Assembly: GCF_030272895.1 (NCBI RefSeq)
Contig: NZ_JALRNF010000050.1
Coordinates: 1 to 37,620 of the forward strand
Direction of reading: 5' to 3'
DNA: 37,620 nt
Source: Pseudomonas sp. BGr12
GTDB lineage: Bacteria > Pseudomonadota > Gammaproteobacteria > Pseudomonadales > Pseudomonadaceae
Part shown: positions 1-7,598 of the stretch, piece by piece
How positions within the stretch are numbered: the stretch's first letter is position 1
Layout of the letters: every line of letters starts with the position of its first letter
The notes under the pieces: model-generated
What the model saw: the letters and a program-made list of their open reading frames with translations, nothing else
Databases searched by the model: none
Told to the model about the DNA's origin: nothing
Position numbers and translations under genes: made by a program

Positions 1-122
1 CGTGCGCAGCACCTTCGGCGTAGCCGAAGAACGCGAGCCGTAGACTTGCGTAGCAAGTCGTAGGCCGCGTGGCCCCGGAGGGCGCCGTAGCGAGGGGACC
101 CGGAGCGCAGCGGAGGGCCGGA
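1..122. repeat. Hairpin-rich intergenic repeat with GTA loops
   Basis: This stretch holds two perfect hairpins that share the loop GTA: CTTCGGC-GTA-GCCGAAG at 13-29 and ACTTGC-GTA-GCAAGT at 44-58. They are followed by a GC-rich stretch with GGCGCCGTAGCGAGGGGACCC. I see no credible gene in it. From memory, similar stretches followed by a TTTTGCCTACTTTT/AAAAGTAGGC inverted pair recur as intergenic repeats in Pseudomonas genomes; that is recollection, not a search result. The inverted pair here lies at about 138-172. The left end is cut by the window edge. Confidence 0.55.
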
Positions 123-219
123 TGCAGGAGCAGGCGGTTTTGCCTACTTTTCCCAAGAGAAAAGTAGGCCGCCGTAAAGGCGGAAGGGGCCGGCAGCGTC
201 GCCACATTGAATGGATAAG

Positions 220-297
220 CTCACAACCTCACAACCTCACAACCTCACAACCTCAAAACCCAAACCCAAGCTCAAGCCCAAGCCCAAGCCCAAGCCC
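220..297. repeat. Short tandem repeats: CTCACAAC octamer and AAGCCC hexamer
   Basis: Four perfect CTCACAAC octamers (220-251) are followed by one CTCAAAAC variant (252-259) and then about four AAGCCC hexamers (274-297). An open frame through it would encode low-complexity Ser/Pro and is not credible as a gene. Such arrays can change copy number by slippage. Together with the hairpin repeat to its left it fills the non-coding start of the window. Confidence 0.85.
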
Positions 298-398
298 AAG
301 GATCAAATCCCCCGGAATTCCATGTAGAACCTTTTTTGCCTTTAAAAACCGAGCCTTACGCGATCCCAAGGAAGCACTGGCAAGTTTTCGCACCGCAT

Positions 399-477
399 TG
401 TAAATAAAACGTTACAAATAGCCCCCGGATGTCCGGTGCCTTCCGTAGTTCGCTCCATCTGTAAACAAAACTTTCCG
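399..477 (+). promoter_or_regulatory. Two TyrR/PhhR-type boxes upstream of aroP
   Basis: Box 1 is TGTAAA-TAAAAC-GTTACA at 399-416. Box 2 is TGTAAA-CAAAAC-TTTCCG at 460-477. The known TyrR box is TGTAAA-N6-TTTACA with an invariant G-N14-C; both sites keep that spacing (G400/C415, G461/C476). The left half-sites are identical and perfect. PhhR, the Pseudomonas TyrR homologue, is encoded at 13843-15402, so these are candidate PhhR sites for the aromatic amino acid permease gene. They lie about 450 bp before its start, so they could instead serve a divergent gene left of the window. Confidence 0.6.
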
Positions 478-694
478 CAGCGCCCGGGCCTGGGCCGTTT
501 CCGTAGACGTCAAGCGCTTGCCCGCAGGCCGCTGGAACGGTGAGATGTGCGTCATTGCCGTGTGCAAAGCCAGGGCCGGAGAGCCGGGCATTCAATAAGA
601 ACAAATGGAGGCGCCATGTACGCCGATTACCCCCCCAGGCTAGATCCCTTCCCCAGGACCGGTGCGTTTTGTCGTCAGACAGTCACGCAACGTG

Positions 695-726
695 TTGACC
701 CCTGCGCGTCTTCAGGGGTATACAAT
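695..726 (+). promoter_or_regulatory. Sigma70-type promoter for aroP
   Basis: TTGACC (695-700) and TATACA (719-724) are separated by 18 bp, a good sigma70 match. The spacer itself is a 6-bp inverted repeat, CCCCTG-N8-CAGGGG (699-718). The inferred transcript would have a leader of roughly 190 nt before the aroP start. There is no other stretch in 480-922 that I can support as a gene. Confidence 0.5.
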
Positions 727-898
727 GCGCCGCGTTTTACCTGTGACCCCAATGCGTACCGCGCACTCTTGCTGACACCCGGCTGATTCGACCACGGCTA
801 CTGCCCTGGACGGGCAGCGGTCGGCCAAGACCCTCAAGGTAACCACCTTGTTAATTCCGCTGCGCCACGAGCGCGGTGGGTCCGATTCCGTCACAGAT

Positions 899-906
899 AA
901 AAACAA
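899..906 (+). promoter_or_regulatory. Crc/Hfq catabolite-activity motif before aroP
   Basis: AAAAACAA matches the CA motif AANAAYAA, at which Hfq with Crc blocks translation in Pseudomonas. It sits 16 nt before the aroP ATG and next to the weak Shine-Dalgarno GCAGGTG, so bound Hfq would cover the ribosome site. Amino acid permease genes are known members of the Crc regulon in P. putida. Confidence 0.6.
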
Positions 907-922
907 GCAGGTGACTTCGTTC

Positions 923-2344
923 ATGAGTGGACAAAACACACATTCAGGCGAGCTGAAACGCGGCCTGAAAAATCGCCACATCCAGTTGATCGCCTTGGGC
1001 GGTGCAATTGGTACCGGGCTGTTCCTGGGATCGGCCGGCGTCATGAAATCGGCAGGCCCGTCGATGATCCTCGGCTATGCGATCTGTGGCTTCATCGCCT
1101 TCATGATCATGCGCCAGCTCGGCGAGATGATCGTCGAAGAGCCGGTGGCCGGTTCCTTCAGTCACTTTGCCCACAAATACTGGGGCGGTTTCGCCGGCTT
1201 CCTGTCGGGCTGGAACTGCTGGGTGCTGTACATCCTGGTCGGCATGTCGGAGCTGACCGCGGTCGGTAAATACATCCACTACTGGTGGCCGGAGATCCCG
1301 ACCTGGGCTTCGGCAGCGGCCTTCTTCATCCTGATCAACGCAATCAACCTGGCCAACGTCAAGGTATTCGGCGAGGCCGAGTTCTGGTTCGCGATCATCA
1401 AGGTCCTGGCCATCGTCGGCATGATCGCCCTGGGCAGCTACCTGCTGGTCAGCGGCAACGGCGGCCCGCAGGCGTCGGTGAGCAACCTGTGGGAACACGG
1501 CGGCTTCTTCCCCAACGGCGTGAGCGGCCTGGTCATGGCCCTGGCGATCATCATGTTCTCCTTCGGCGGCCTGGAAATGCTCGGTTTCACCGCAGCCGAG
1601 GCCGACAAACCGAAAACCGTGATCCCCAAGGCGATCAACCAGGTCATCTACCGTATCCTGATTTTCTACATCGGCGCCCTGGTGGTGCTGCTGTCGCTGA
1701 CCCCGTGGGACAGCCTGGTGACCAGCCTGGACGCCTCCGGCGGCACCTACGGCGCCAGCCCGTTCGTCCAGGTGTTCTCGCTGCTGGGTAGCGACGTGGC
1801 TGCGCACATCCTCAACTTCGTGGTCCTGACCGCGGCGCTCTCGGTGTACAACAGCGGCACCTACTGCAACGCCCGCATGCTCTACGGCATGGCCGAACAA
1901 GGCGATGCCCCGGCGGGCCTGGCGAAGATCGACAAGCGCGGCGTGCCGGTGCGTTCGATCCTGGCTTCGGCTGCCGTGACCCTGGTGGCTGTGCTGCTCA
2001 ACTACTTCGTTCCGCAGCACGCCCTGGAGCTGCTGATGTCGCTGGTGGTGGCTGCCCTGGTGATCAACTGGGCGATGATCAGCTACTCGCACCTCAAGTT
2101 CCGCCAGCACATGAACAAGACCGGCCAGAAGCCGCTGTTCAAGGCGCTGTGGTACCCCTACGGCAACTACATCTGCCTGGCCTTCGTGGTGCTGATCCTG
2201 GGCATCATGCTGCAGATCCCGGGTATCCAGGTCTCGGTCTATGCCATCCCGGTCTGGCTGGTGGTGATGGCCGTGTGCTACAGCCTCAAGACCAACCGCA
2301 GCAAGGCGACTGCAGCCAATCCTGCGGCTTCGCTCAAGCGCTGA
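923..2344 (+). CDS. aroP: Aromatic amino acid permease, APC family (AroP2-like)
   Basis: This is an inner-membrane proton symporter for aromatic amino acids. The protein has 473 residues, against about 457 for E. coli AroP and PheP. The N-terminus shows the amino acid transporter signature: RGLKNRHIQLIALGGAIGTG, then GSAGVMKSAGPS, with 12 hydrophobic segments expected. The start at 923 is chosen because MSGQNTHSGELKRGLK aligns with the usual AroP N-terminus and follows an AGCAGGTG ribosome site; the open frame reaches back to 848 without such support. By synteny it corresponds to P. aeruginosa PA0866 (aroP2), in the same neighbourhood as phhABC. Two PhhR-type boxes, a sigma70 promoter and a Crc motif precede it. 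It is monocistronic and ends at a strong terminator. The exact preference among Phe, Tyr and Trp cannot be read from sequence. Confidence 0.9.
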   Translation: MSGQNTHSGELKRGLKNRHIQLIALGGAIGTGLFLGSAGVMKSAGPSMILGYAICGFIAFMIMRQLGEMIVEEPVAGSFSHFAHKYWGGFAGFLSGWNCWVLYILVGMSELTAVGKYIHYWWPEIPTWASAAAFFILINAINLANVKVFGEAEFWFAIIKVLAIVGMIALGSYLLVSGNGGPQASVSNLWEHGGFFPNGVSGLVMALAIIMFSFGGLEMLGFTAAEADKPKTVIPKAINQVIYRILIFYIGALVVLLSLTPWDSLVTSLDASGGTYGASPFVQVFSLLGSDVAAHILNFVVLTAALSVYNSGTYCNARMLYGMAEQGDAPAGLAKIDKRGVPVRSILASAAVTLVAVLLNYFVPQHALELLMSLVVAALVINWAMISYSHLKFRQHMNKTGQKPLFKALWYPYGNYICLAFVVLILGIMLQIPGIQVSVYAIPVWLVVMAVCYSLKTNRSKATAANPAASLKR

Positions 2345-2360
2345 GCGCAACGGTTGTAAA

Positions 2361-2387
2361 AAAACGCCCCGGTCCCCGGGGCGTTTT
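2361..2387. terminator. Bidirectional terminator between aroP and the fimbrial operon
   Basis: A 9-bp stem ACGCCCCGG / CCGGGGCGT with a 3-nt loop is flanked by A-run on the left and T-run on the right, so it can stop transcripts from both converging sides. It ends 4 bp before the stop codon of the minus-strand adhesin gene. Confidence 0.9.
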
Positions 2388-2390
2388 CAT

Positions 2391-3512
2391 TTACAGGTAG
2401 ATGATCTCCAGGGTGCCCGAGCCATCGAGCGGGATGTCCTGGCGGTTATCCAGCTCATTGGTCGGGGCGATCACCGGCATGATGTCGAGCGTCGCGTTCA
2501 GGTTGCGGATCGCCACCGGCCCCTTGGTGGTCATGGCTTCATCACTGAAGCCGAGCACGGTGGTGTCGGCGATGCTCCTGGGCGCGCTGCCCGAATCGCT
2601 CCAGCCGATGCCACCGGCGGTGGACTGGGTGAGGAACACCCTCGGTAGCTGGTCGGCGGTGATGTGCTGTGGATCGAACTGCACTTCATACAAGCCGATC
2701 CGGTTGTCACTGGCATCGTACCCGAGGCCATAGAAGATCAGCGAGTTGACCAGCGAGCTGCCGTCGCGGTTGTCGTGCATGCGCAAGGCATAGCGCGCCG
2801 GGCTGTCGCACTGGATCGACAGGCTCAGCTGGCGGGTGGGCAGGCGGGTGCGCCGGTCGCTGTTCAGGCTTTGGCTGGTGATCCTGCCGTAGTCCACTAT
2901 GCCGCCCTGGGACAGGGTCGGGGTGCAGGCTGCCGGCTGGATCTGCCAGTGCAGGGCCAGTTCTGCCGTGCTGGCCAGCTGTGGCGCATGGAACTCGCCG
3001 GTAGCGCGTTGCTGCTTCGCCTCGCGTACCTCGAAGGCCTTGGCGGCGAGCTCGCCTTCCACCGCCAGGGTCAGGGACAGGCTGCGCCCCTGCACGGGCT
3101 TGCCGGCCTTGAGGGGAACGATGCCGGCGTGTGGTTGCCAGTCCAGGGTTGCCATGGCGGGGCCGGGTGTCGCCCCCGGGTGGTCGAGGCGGGCCAGCTC
3201 GACCCGTTCACCGTCGACCAGGGCCTGGCTGGCCTGCAACCGATAGTGGCCCGATGCGGCAAGCTCGAAGCGTTGATTATCCAGGGCCGAGGCGGCAAAG
3301 AAGAGGCTCAGGTCTTCGCTGCTGGCGCAGTTGAGGGTCAGCTGCGCGGTTTTTCTGGCCAGCGGCAGGCCGGGGCTGCCAGGTTCCAGGCGACTGCGAT
3401 CAACAATGCCGTAGTCGATGGGGGCGGGGCCCAGCTGCAGTTGGCAATCGGCAGCCATGGCCGTCAAGGGTGAGGCGAGTAACGCGAGCAGGGAGATGTG
3501 TAGGGTTTTCAT
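2391..3512 (-). CDS. Two-domain DUF1120 fimbrial tip-type protein
   Basis: A secreted protein of 373 residues with a signal peptide (1-20, ending LTAMA). Two DUF1120-like domains stand in tandem. The first, about 21-185, begins DCQLQLGPAPIDYG. The second, about 190-373, begins AACTPTLSQGGIVDYG and ends with the hydrophobic/acidic strand TLEIIYL. The second is clearly related to the single-domain proteins at 6844-7479 and 7599-8258, which share ACTP-L-GG-VDYG and a C-terminal IEIVYL or IELQYL strand. That strand would fit donor-strand exchange. As the last gene after the usher and the only double-domain member, it is the best candidate for a tip adhesin; ligand unknown. The gene starts 42 bp after the usher stop. 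The ribosome site is weak (GAGG, about 13 nt away). This is an inference from position and domain doubling, not from a known adhesin. Confidence 0.75.
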   Translation of the reverse strand: MKTLHISLLALLASPLTAMAADCQLQLGPAPIDYGIVDRSRLEPGSPGLPLARKTAQLTLNCASSEDLSLFFAASALDNQRFELAASGHYRLQASQALVDGERVELARLDHPGATPGPAMATLDWQPHAGIVPLKAGKPVQGRSLSLTLAVEGELAAKAFEVREAKQQRATGEFHAPQLASTAELALHWQIQPAACTPTLSQGGIVDYGRITSQSLNSDRRTRLPTRQLSLSIQCDSPARYALRMHDNRDGSSLVNSLIFYGLGYDASDNRIGLYEVQFDPQHITADQLPRVFLTQSTAGGIGWSDSGSAPRSIADTTVLGFSDEAMTTKGPVAIRNLNATLDIMPVIAPTNELDNRQDIPLDGSGTLEIIYL

Positions 3513-3554
3513 GGTTTGGCCCAGCCTCGCCGAGGCGCTGAATAGCGGGATGGC

Positions 3555-5999
3555 TCAGCTGCAGGTGTGCTGGGCCTGGGTGTAGAAACGGTCGGTGCCG
3601 GTCTCGGTCTCGGGCTCCAGGGTGACCCGGCATTCCCTGGCCTGGTGGTCACTGACGATCAGGTGGCCGATGTCGGCGCTGTTGTCGATGAACACCAGCC
3701 CGCCCGGCTGTACCAGGTTGATGAAGCGGCCACGGTCATCGAACACCGAAGCGCCGCTGGCCAAGGGTTGGCCGCTGCCGTCGAGCAGGGTCAAGAGTAA
3801 CCGGCGGGTGCTCCAGGCCCGGAAGCTCAGGCGTGGCACCGCACCCCGGTGGGCGCGTAGCGTGGCTGCGCCCTCATCGACATTGATGTTGATCGGCAGG
3901 CTTTGCGGGTCGATCTGTACCGGGCTGCGGCTGTAGGCGGCCAGCGCCGGTATGACCGCGTTGCCGGCATGGTCGGTCCACACCGGGCCGCTCGGTGTAC
4001 TGGCCTTGACTCCCGGGGTATCGGTCACCGAGAGGATGGCGAAGGTGTCGCGGATCGGGTAGGGCGTCGGTGTGATCCCCGTGGCGTGCGCGGCAATGCC
4101 ACCGCGCAGGCCGAGGTTGTAGTTGCTGTTGTCGCCATCGCCGCTGTAGTTGAGGTCCACCTGGGTGTAGCGCGGCAAGGCCGACAGGCCGGCGCTGGCC
4201 AGGGTGGCGGCGTCTCCCGAGCGCTGTTCGGCGCCCAGGCGATAGCCAAGGCTGTCGCTGACCTGCTCGGTGTAGGCCAGGGTACTGGTGGTGCCTGAGT
4301 CGTTATGGCGCACGCTGCTGCGCAAGCGGCGTTTGCCGCCCAGGGGGATGCTGGCGCTGAGGTACAGGGCGTCGTCATTGTAGCCATTGTTGTCGCCGAT
4401 GGACTTTTCTACGCTGGCGGACAGCGTCAGGCCGCCATAACTGTTGCCCCAGGACAGGAACAGGCGCTGGTTGCTGTCGTGCACGTAGTAACGGGTTTGC
4501 GTGTAACCGAGGTTGAAACTGCCCAACTCGGCGCCGGCCCAGCGCAGGCTGGTGCTGAGCTGGTCCCGGTAGCTGGCGTCGAGCTGCTCGTCTTCGTCCT
4601 GAATGCTGTCGAGCAGTTCGCGGTAGTCGCGGCTACGATGATTGCCGGCCACCAGGCTCGACCATCGATCGTCCATTTGCCAACTGAGTTGTCCACCCAG
4701 TTGCGCGCCGCTGTTACCCAGTGTGCTTGCCTGCGAGCCAATGGCTGCAATCTCACCGCTGAGCTGCGGGGTCAGGGCTGTGCCCAGGCTGGCGCCCAGG
4801 CCACCGTAGTGCTGGGCCAGGATCAGGCCAGCGCTCAGGCTGGAGCGCTGGCCCAGGGTTCCCGTGTAGCCCAGGCTCGCCACGGCCGGGTCGTCGGTGT
4901 CATGGCCATGGCTGCGCACCACCCCGGCGCCGACGCTGTAACCTGATTGTGGGCGAACGCTGGCGGTCAGGTTGGCCGGCACGCGAAAGCGCCGCTGCTC
5001 GCCGTTGGTCTCGGTCACCGTGACTTCCAGGTCCGAGCGCGAGGTGATGCGCGGGATGTTGTTGAGGGTGAAGGGCCCGGGTTGGACCACGGTGCTGTAC
5101 AGCAGCGCACCGTTCTGGTGGACCTCGACCCGGGCCTGGCTGCTGGCGATGCCTTGCACGCTGGCGTTGTCCAGCTGAGCGAGCAGGCCGTACTCCGGGG
5201 TGAGTTGTGCGCCGATGATCTGCGCGCCGTTGAGCACCGGGTTGACCAGGCTGATCTCGCCGGCCTGGAACAGGCTGCGGTGCTCGGCGAAGCTGCGTTG
5301 CGCATAGGTGTCGAGCATTTCGCTGTGCCCCCGGCCATCGAAACGGCTGTGTACCTGGCGGCTGCGCAGGATCCAGTTGTCAATGTTCAGGCCCAGTTCG
5401 GTGTTGGCCGCTGCGTACCGGCTGGTCTGGCCGTCGAAACGGTTGTATGCGTCGAACAGGTCATAGTTCAACAGCCCGGCAACGCCGCCCTGGCTGTAGG
5501 CCGGCGTGCTCTGGTGCTGCGCCAGCAGTGCCTGGTCGGGGACCAGGAGCACGACGCGGTGCTGCCCCGGATGCAGTTCGACCTGGGCGTGGGGAAAGGC
5601 CTCGCTCAGTTGCAGGCAGTCGGGCGCTTCGGGCTCCTCCTGGTCGTCCAGGGTGACTGGCCACTGGGCCGGGTGCTGGATCCCGGCAAAGGCCAGCAAT
5701 GCAGCGTCGAAACACAGGCTGCCGTTCGGGCTGAAGCGTGCCCGGGTGGTGCCCTTGTCACGGCCGTTGACGGTCAGCGTGATCTGCTGCTGACCGGGCG
5801 CAAAGCGCGACTGCCGGCTGAACAGGGCCGCCAGCTTGGGATCGATGCCGCGCTGGCGCAGCACTTGCTGGTCGAACACGCTGTGATCGCTTGCCTGTGC
5901 CGGCTTGACGGTATCGAGACCCAGCAGGCCAAGGCACAGGCCGAGGATCAATGGTTCACGTGGGCAGGTTCGGCCCAAGGCATCCGCAAGGCTGCTCAC
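3555..5999 (-). CDS. Outer-membrane fimbrial usher protein
   Basis: An 814-residue FimD/PapC-family usher, a typical length. It starts at a GTG that overlaps the chaperone stop (GTGA). After a signal segment ending near KPAQA (about residue 37) comes the N-terminal chaperone-binding domain (FDQQVLRQRGIDPKLAALFS). Then follow a beta-barrel of alternating strands, the plug domain, and C-terminal plate domains with GNAVIPALAAYSRSPVQIDP, a stretch typical of ushers. The C-terminus has two Cys residues (ECRV and HTCS), as expected for the disulfide in the second plate domain. It should form the outer-membrane pore that orders and polymerises the DUF1120 subunits delivered by the adjacent chaperone. 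The set matches the E. coli yhcA-yhcD neighbourhood of gltF, where DUF1120 proteins also occur. Confidence 0.92.
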   Translation of the reverse strand: MSSLADALGRTCPREPLILGLCLGLLGLDTVKPAQASDHSVFDQQVLRQRGIDPKLAALFSRQSRFAPGQQQITLTVNGRDKGTTRARFSPNGSLCFDAALLAFAGIQHPAQWPVTLDDQEEPEAPDCLQLSEAFPHAQVELHPGQHRVVLLVPDQALLAQHQSTPAYSQGGVAGLLNYDLFDAYNRFDGQTSRYAAANTELGLNIDNWILRSRQVHSRFDGRGHSEMLDTYAQRSFAEHRSLFQAGEISLVNPVLNGAQIIGAQLTPEYGLLAQLDNASVQGIASSQARVEVHQNGALLYSTVVQPGPFTLNNIPRITSRSDLEVTVTETNGEQRRFRVPANLTASVRPQSGYSVGAGVVRSHGHDTDDPAVASLGYTGTLGQRSSLSAGLILAQHYGGLGASLGTALTPQLSGEIAAIGSQASTLGNSGAQLGGQLSWQMDDRWSSLVAGNHRSRDYRELLDSIQDEDEQLDASYRDQLSTSLRWAGAELGSFNLGYTQTRYYVHDSNQRLFLSWGNSYGGLTLSASVEKSIGDNNGYNDDALYLSASIPLGGKRRLRSSVRHNDSGTTSTLAYTEQVSDSLGYRLGAEQRSGDAATLASAGLSALPRYTQVDLNYSGDGDNSNYNLGLRGGIAAHATGITPTPYPIRDTFAILSVTDTPGVKASTPSGPVWTDHAGNAVIPALAAYSRSPVQIDPQSLPININVDEGAATLRAHRGAVPRLSFRAWSTRRLLLTLLDGSGQPLASGASVFDDRGRFINLVQPGGLVFIDNSADIGHLIVSDHQARECRVTLEPETETGTDRFYTQAQHTCS

Positions 6000-6706
6000 T
6001 GGATACTGGCCTCGAATGGGTCGACCGCAAAGCCATAGACCGTGGCGGGTTGAAAGCGCACGGTGTTGGCCGCGGCGGCGGCATCAGGCAAGTCGAGGGT
6101 GATGGTTTCGTGGGCCAGGACGTAATTGCGACCCAGGTCCAGTGGGTGCTGGCCGGGCAGCAATTGCAGCTCCTGCGCCAGGCGCACGACATAGGGGGTG
6201 TTGTTCTCCACGCGCAGTTGCTTGCCTTGCACGCGCCACTGCAAGCCTTTCCAGGGCTCGCTGTTGCGCGTCAGGCCCTTGGGGTGGAGGATCACCGGCA
6301 AGTTCTGGCGCACGCCAAAGTTGACCCGCATGCCAGTGCCGGGTCTGGTCTCACGAATGCCCTCGAAAATCACCCGGCGCAGACGCTGGCTCCGTAGTGG
6401 TTCCTTGCCGACGTAGTGGAAAATCACCTGCTGCTCCTTGCCGGCTTCCACCCGCGCTACCGTGGGCTGCACCACCAGCAGGTTGTCGTCGTCTTCGGCA
6501 AGGTTTTCGATGAACACCGCCAGCAGGGCGGCATGCGGGTCGGTGTTGGTCACCACGAAGTCGCTGCCGTTGGCGCGGGCTTCCTCGACGATGACCACTG
6601 AAGTTCTGGGCACCATACCGTCGGCGTGTGCCTGGGGCAGGGGTAAGGTGCAGGCGATAATTACAGGCAGCAGGGGGCCTGCAAGGAATTTGCACGCGTT
6701 GATCAT
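5996..6706 (-). CDS. Periplasmic fimbrial chaperone (PapD-like)
   Basis: 236 residues with a signal peptide (about 1-28, ending PQAHA). The mature part shows the two immunoglobulin-like domains of PapD chaperones: TSVVIVEEARANGSDFVVTN, then a VEAGKEQQVIFHYVG segment, and R-VIFEGIRE. The second domain has LPVILHPKGL and a late TITLDLP strand. The protein would bind DUF1120 subunits in the periplasm by donor-strand complementation and pass them to the usher. It overlaps the usher start by 4 nt and follows the second subunit gene after a 137-bp gap that holds a stem-loop. The region before its ATG has no clear Shine-Dalgarno, so the start is slightly uncertain. Confidence 0.9.
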   Translation of the reverse strand: MINACKFLAGPLLPVIIACTLPLPQAHADGMVPRTSVVIVEEARANGSDFVVTNTDPHAALLAVFIENLAEDDDNLLVVQPTVARVEAGKEQQVIFHYVGKEPLRSQRLRRVIFEGIRETRPGTGMRVNFGVRQNLPVILHPKGLTRNSEPWKGLQWRVQGKQLRVENNTPYVVRLAQELQLLPGQHPLDLGRNYVLAHETITLDLPDAAAAANTVRFQPATVYGFAVDPFEASIQ

Positions 6707-6798
6707 GGTTGTTGTTCGGTATCAGGCGTTGGTGCCGGCTTCCACCGTGCGGTTTGCATCGAGCAGTTCGGGACAGGGCGCAAGCCGGGTGTCAGGGA

Positions 6799-6827
6799 GG
6801 GGGATGAGCCTTTCGGGTTCATGCCCC
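6799..6827 (-). other. Intercistronic stem-loop in the fimbrial operon
   Basis: Read on the minus strand: GGGGGCATGAACC, loop CGAAA, GGCTCATCCCCC, a 12-bp stem with one bulge and one mismatch and no U-run after it. It lies between the second subunit gene and the chaperone gene. Hairpins at this place in pilus operons commonly protect the major-subunit mRNA or dampen read-through, which gives subunit excess; that role is inferred here. Confidence 0.6.
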
Positions 6828-6843
6828 CGGCTGATGGTGTCGA

Positions 6844-7479
6844 TCAGAGGTAGACGATTTCGATCGTCGCGCTGCCGTCGAGCTCGGCGTTGTCGTTGAG
6901 CGTCAGGTAGTTGTGGACATAGCCCAGGACGTTCATGGTGGCCGTCACGTTGGTGACCGCTGTCGGTAGCCGGCCATCCACATTGGCGAACGAGGCGCGG
7001 AAGTCTGGCACCTTGCCGGTATCCTGGAGATTGATCGGGGAAGACGGGGTCCAGCTGGCACCGCCGTCCTGCGACAGCAGGTTGTAGCCATTACCGCCGT
7101 CGACGACGGTCTCGCTGTTGCGCCATTGCATGATGTAGTAACCGATCGCCCGATCGTCGTACATGCCCAACCCGAACTGCCATGGGTATTCGTTGGAGCT
7201 GTCGCGGCGATTGTCGGTGGCGATCACGGCAATGGTGGCAGGCGCACTGCAGTCGATGGCGAAGTTCAGGCTCTTTGCCGGCAGCCTGTAGGTGGTCACG
7301 CCTGCCTCAAGTTCGCTCAGCGACAGCACGCCATAGTCGACCAGCCCACCGTTGCTCAGTGTCGGCGTGCAGGCAACCGGCGTAATGGTGCCGGTGATCG
7401 TCAGGTCAGTAGTGGCTGCCACGGCATTGGCGTTGGCCAGGCCCAGAAGCACGACAAGGGACAGTACAGGCTTTTTCAC
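6844..7479 (-). CDS. DUF1120 fimbrial subunit (second in operon)
   Basis: A 211-residue secreted protein with a signal peptide (1-22, ending NAVAA). The mature part starts TDLTITGTITPVACTPTLSNGGLVDYG, of which ITGTITPVACTP is the family-like core, and ends with ATIEIVYL. It belongs to the DUF1120 family (E. coli GltF/YhcF), which I link to chaperone-usher loci by context. The start is GTG at 7479 with a good ribosome site (AAGGA, about 7 nt away). It has the conserved segment AIGYYIMQW, matching AIGYYSAIW in the paralogue at 7599-8258. The two paralogues stand in tandem, 119 bp apart, ahead of the chaperone, the usual place for major subunits. Whether it is the shaft or an adaptor is not decided by sequence. 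Confidence 0.8.
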   Translation of the reverse strand: MKKPVLSLVVLLGLANANAVAATTDLTITGTITPVACTPTLSNGGLVDYGVLSLSELEAGVTTYRLPAKSLNFAIDCSAPATIAVIATDNRRDSSNEYPWQFGLGMYDDRAIGYYIMQWRNSETVVDGGNGYNLLSQDGGASWTPSSPINLQDTGKVPDFRASFANVDGRLPTAVTNVTATMNVLGYVHNYLTLNDNAELDGSATIEIVYL

Positions 7480-7598
7480 AGCAATATCCTTATGAGTGGT
7501 GTTGTTGTTGGCTCGGGCGTCCCGTTTTGCGAGCGCAGTCGGCCGTCCCTGGCCGGGCAGAGTGGGGGCGACGGGAAGCTGTTGTGTCGATGCTGGCG

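Noticed and set aside
378..392. TGGCAAGTTTTCGCA as a sigma54 promoter before aroP
   Set aside because: The GG to GC distance is 9, one base short of the required 10.
122..403. Open frame over the start repeats (93 codons)
   Set aside because: It consists of repeat-derived low-complexity sequence (Lys/Arg-rich, then Ser-Pro runs) and has no ribosome site; it is a by-product of the repeats.
616..786. 56-codon frame starting MYADYPPRLDPF with GGAGG before its ATG
   Set aside because: The Shine-Dalgarno is good, but the frame spans the likely aroP promoter and its sequence has no recognisable feature; it could be chance. Conservation would decide.
944..2350. Long minus-strand frame opposite aroP
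   Set aside because: A shadow of the GC-rich coding strand, rich in His, Gln and Asp, with no motif; aroP on the plus strand is certain. Similar long shadows lie opposite acsA, aruD, alaS and lysC.
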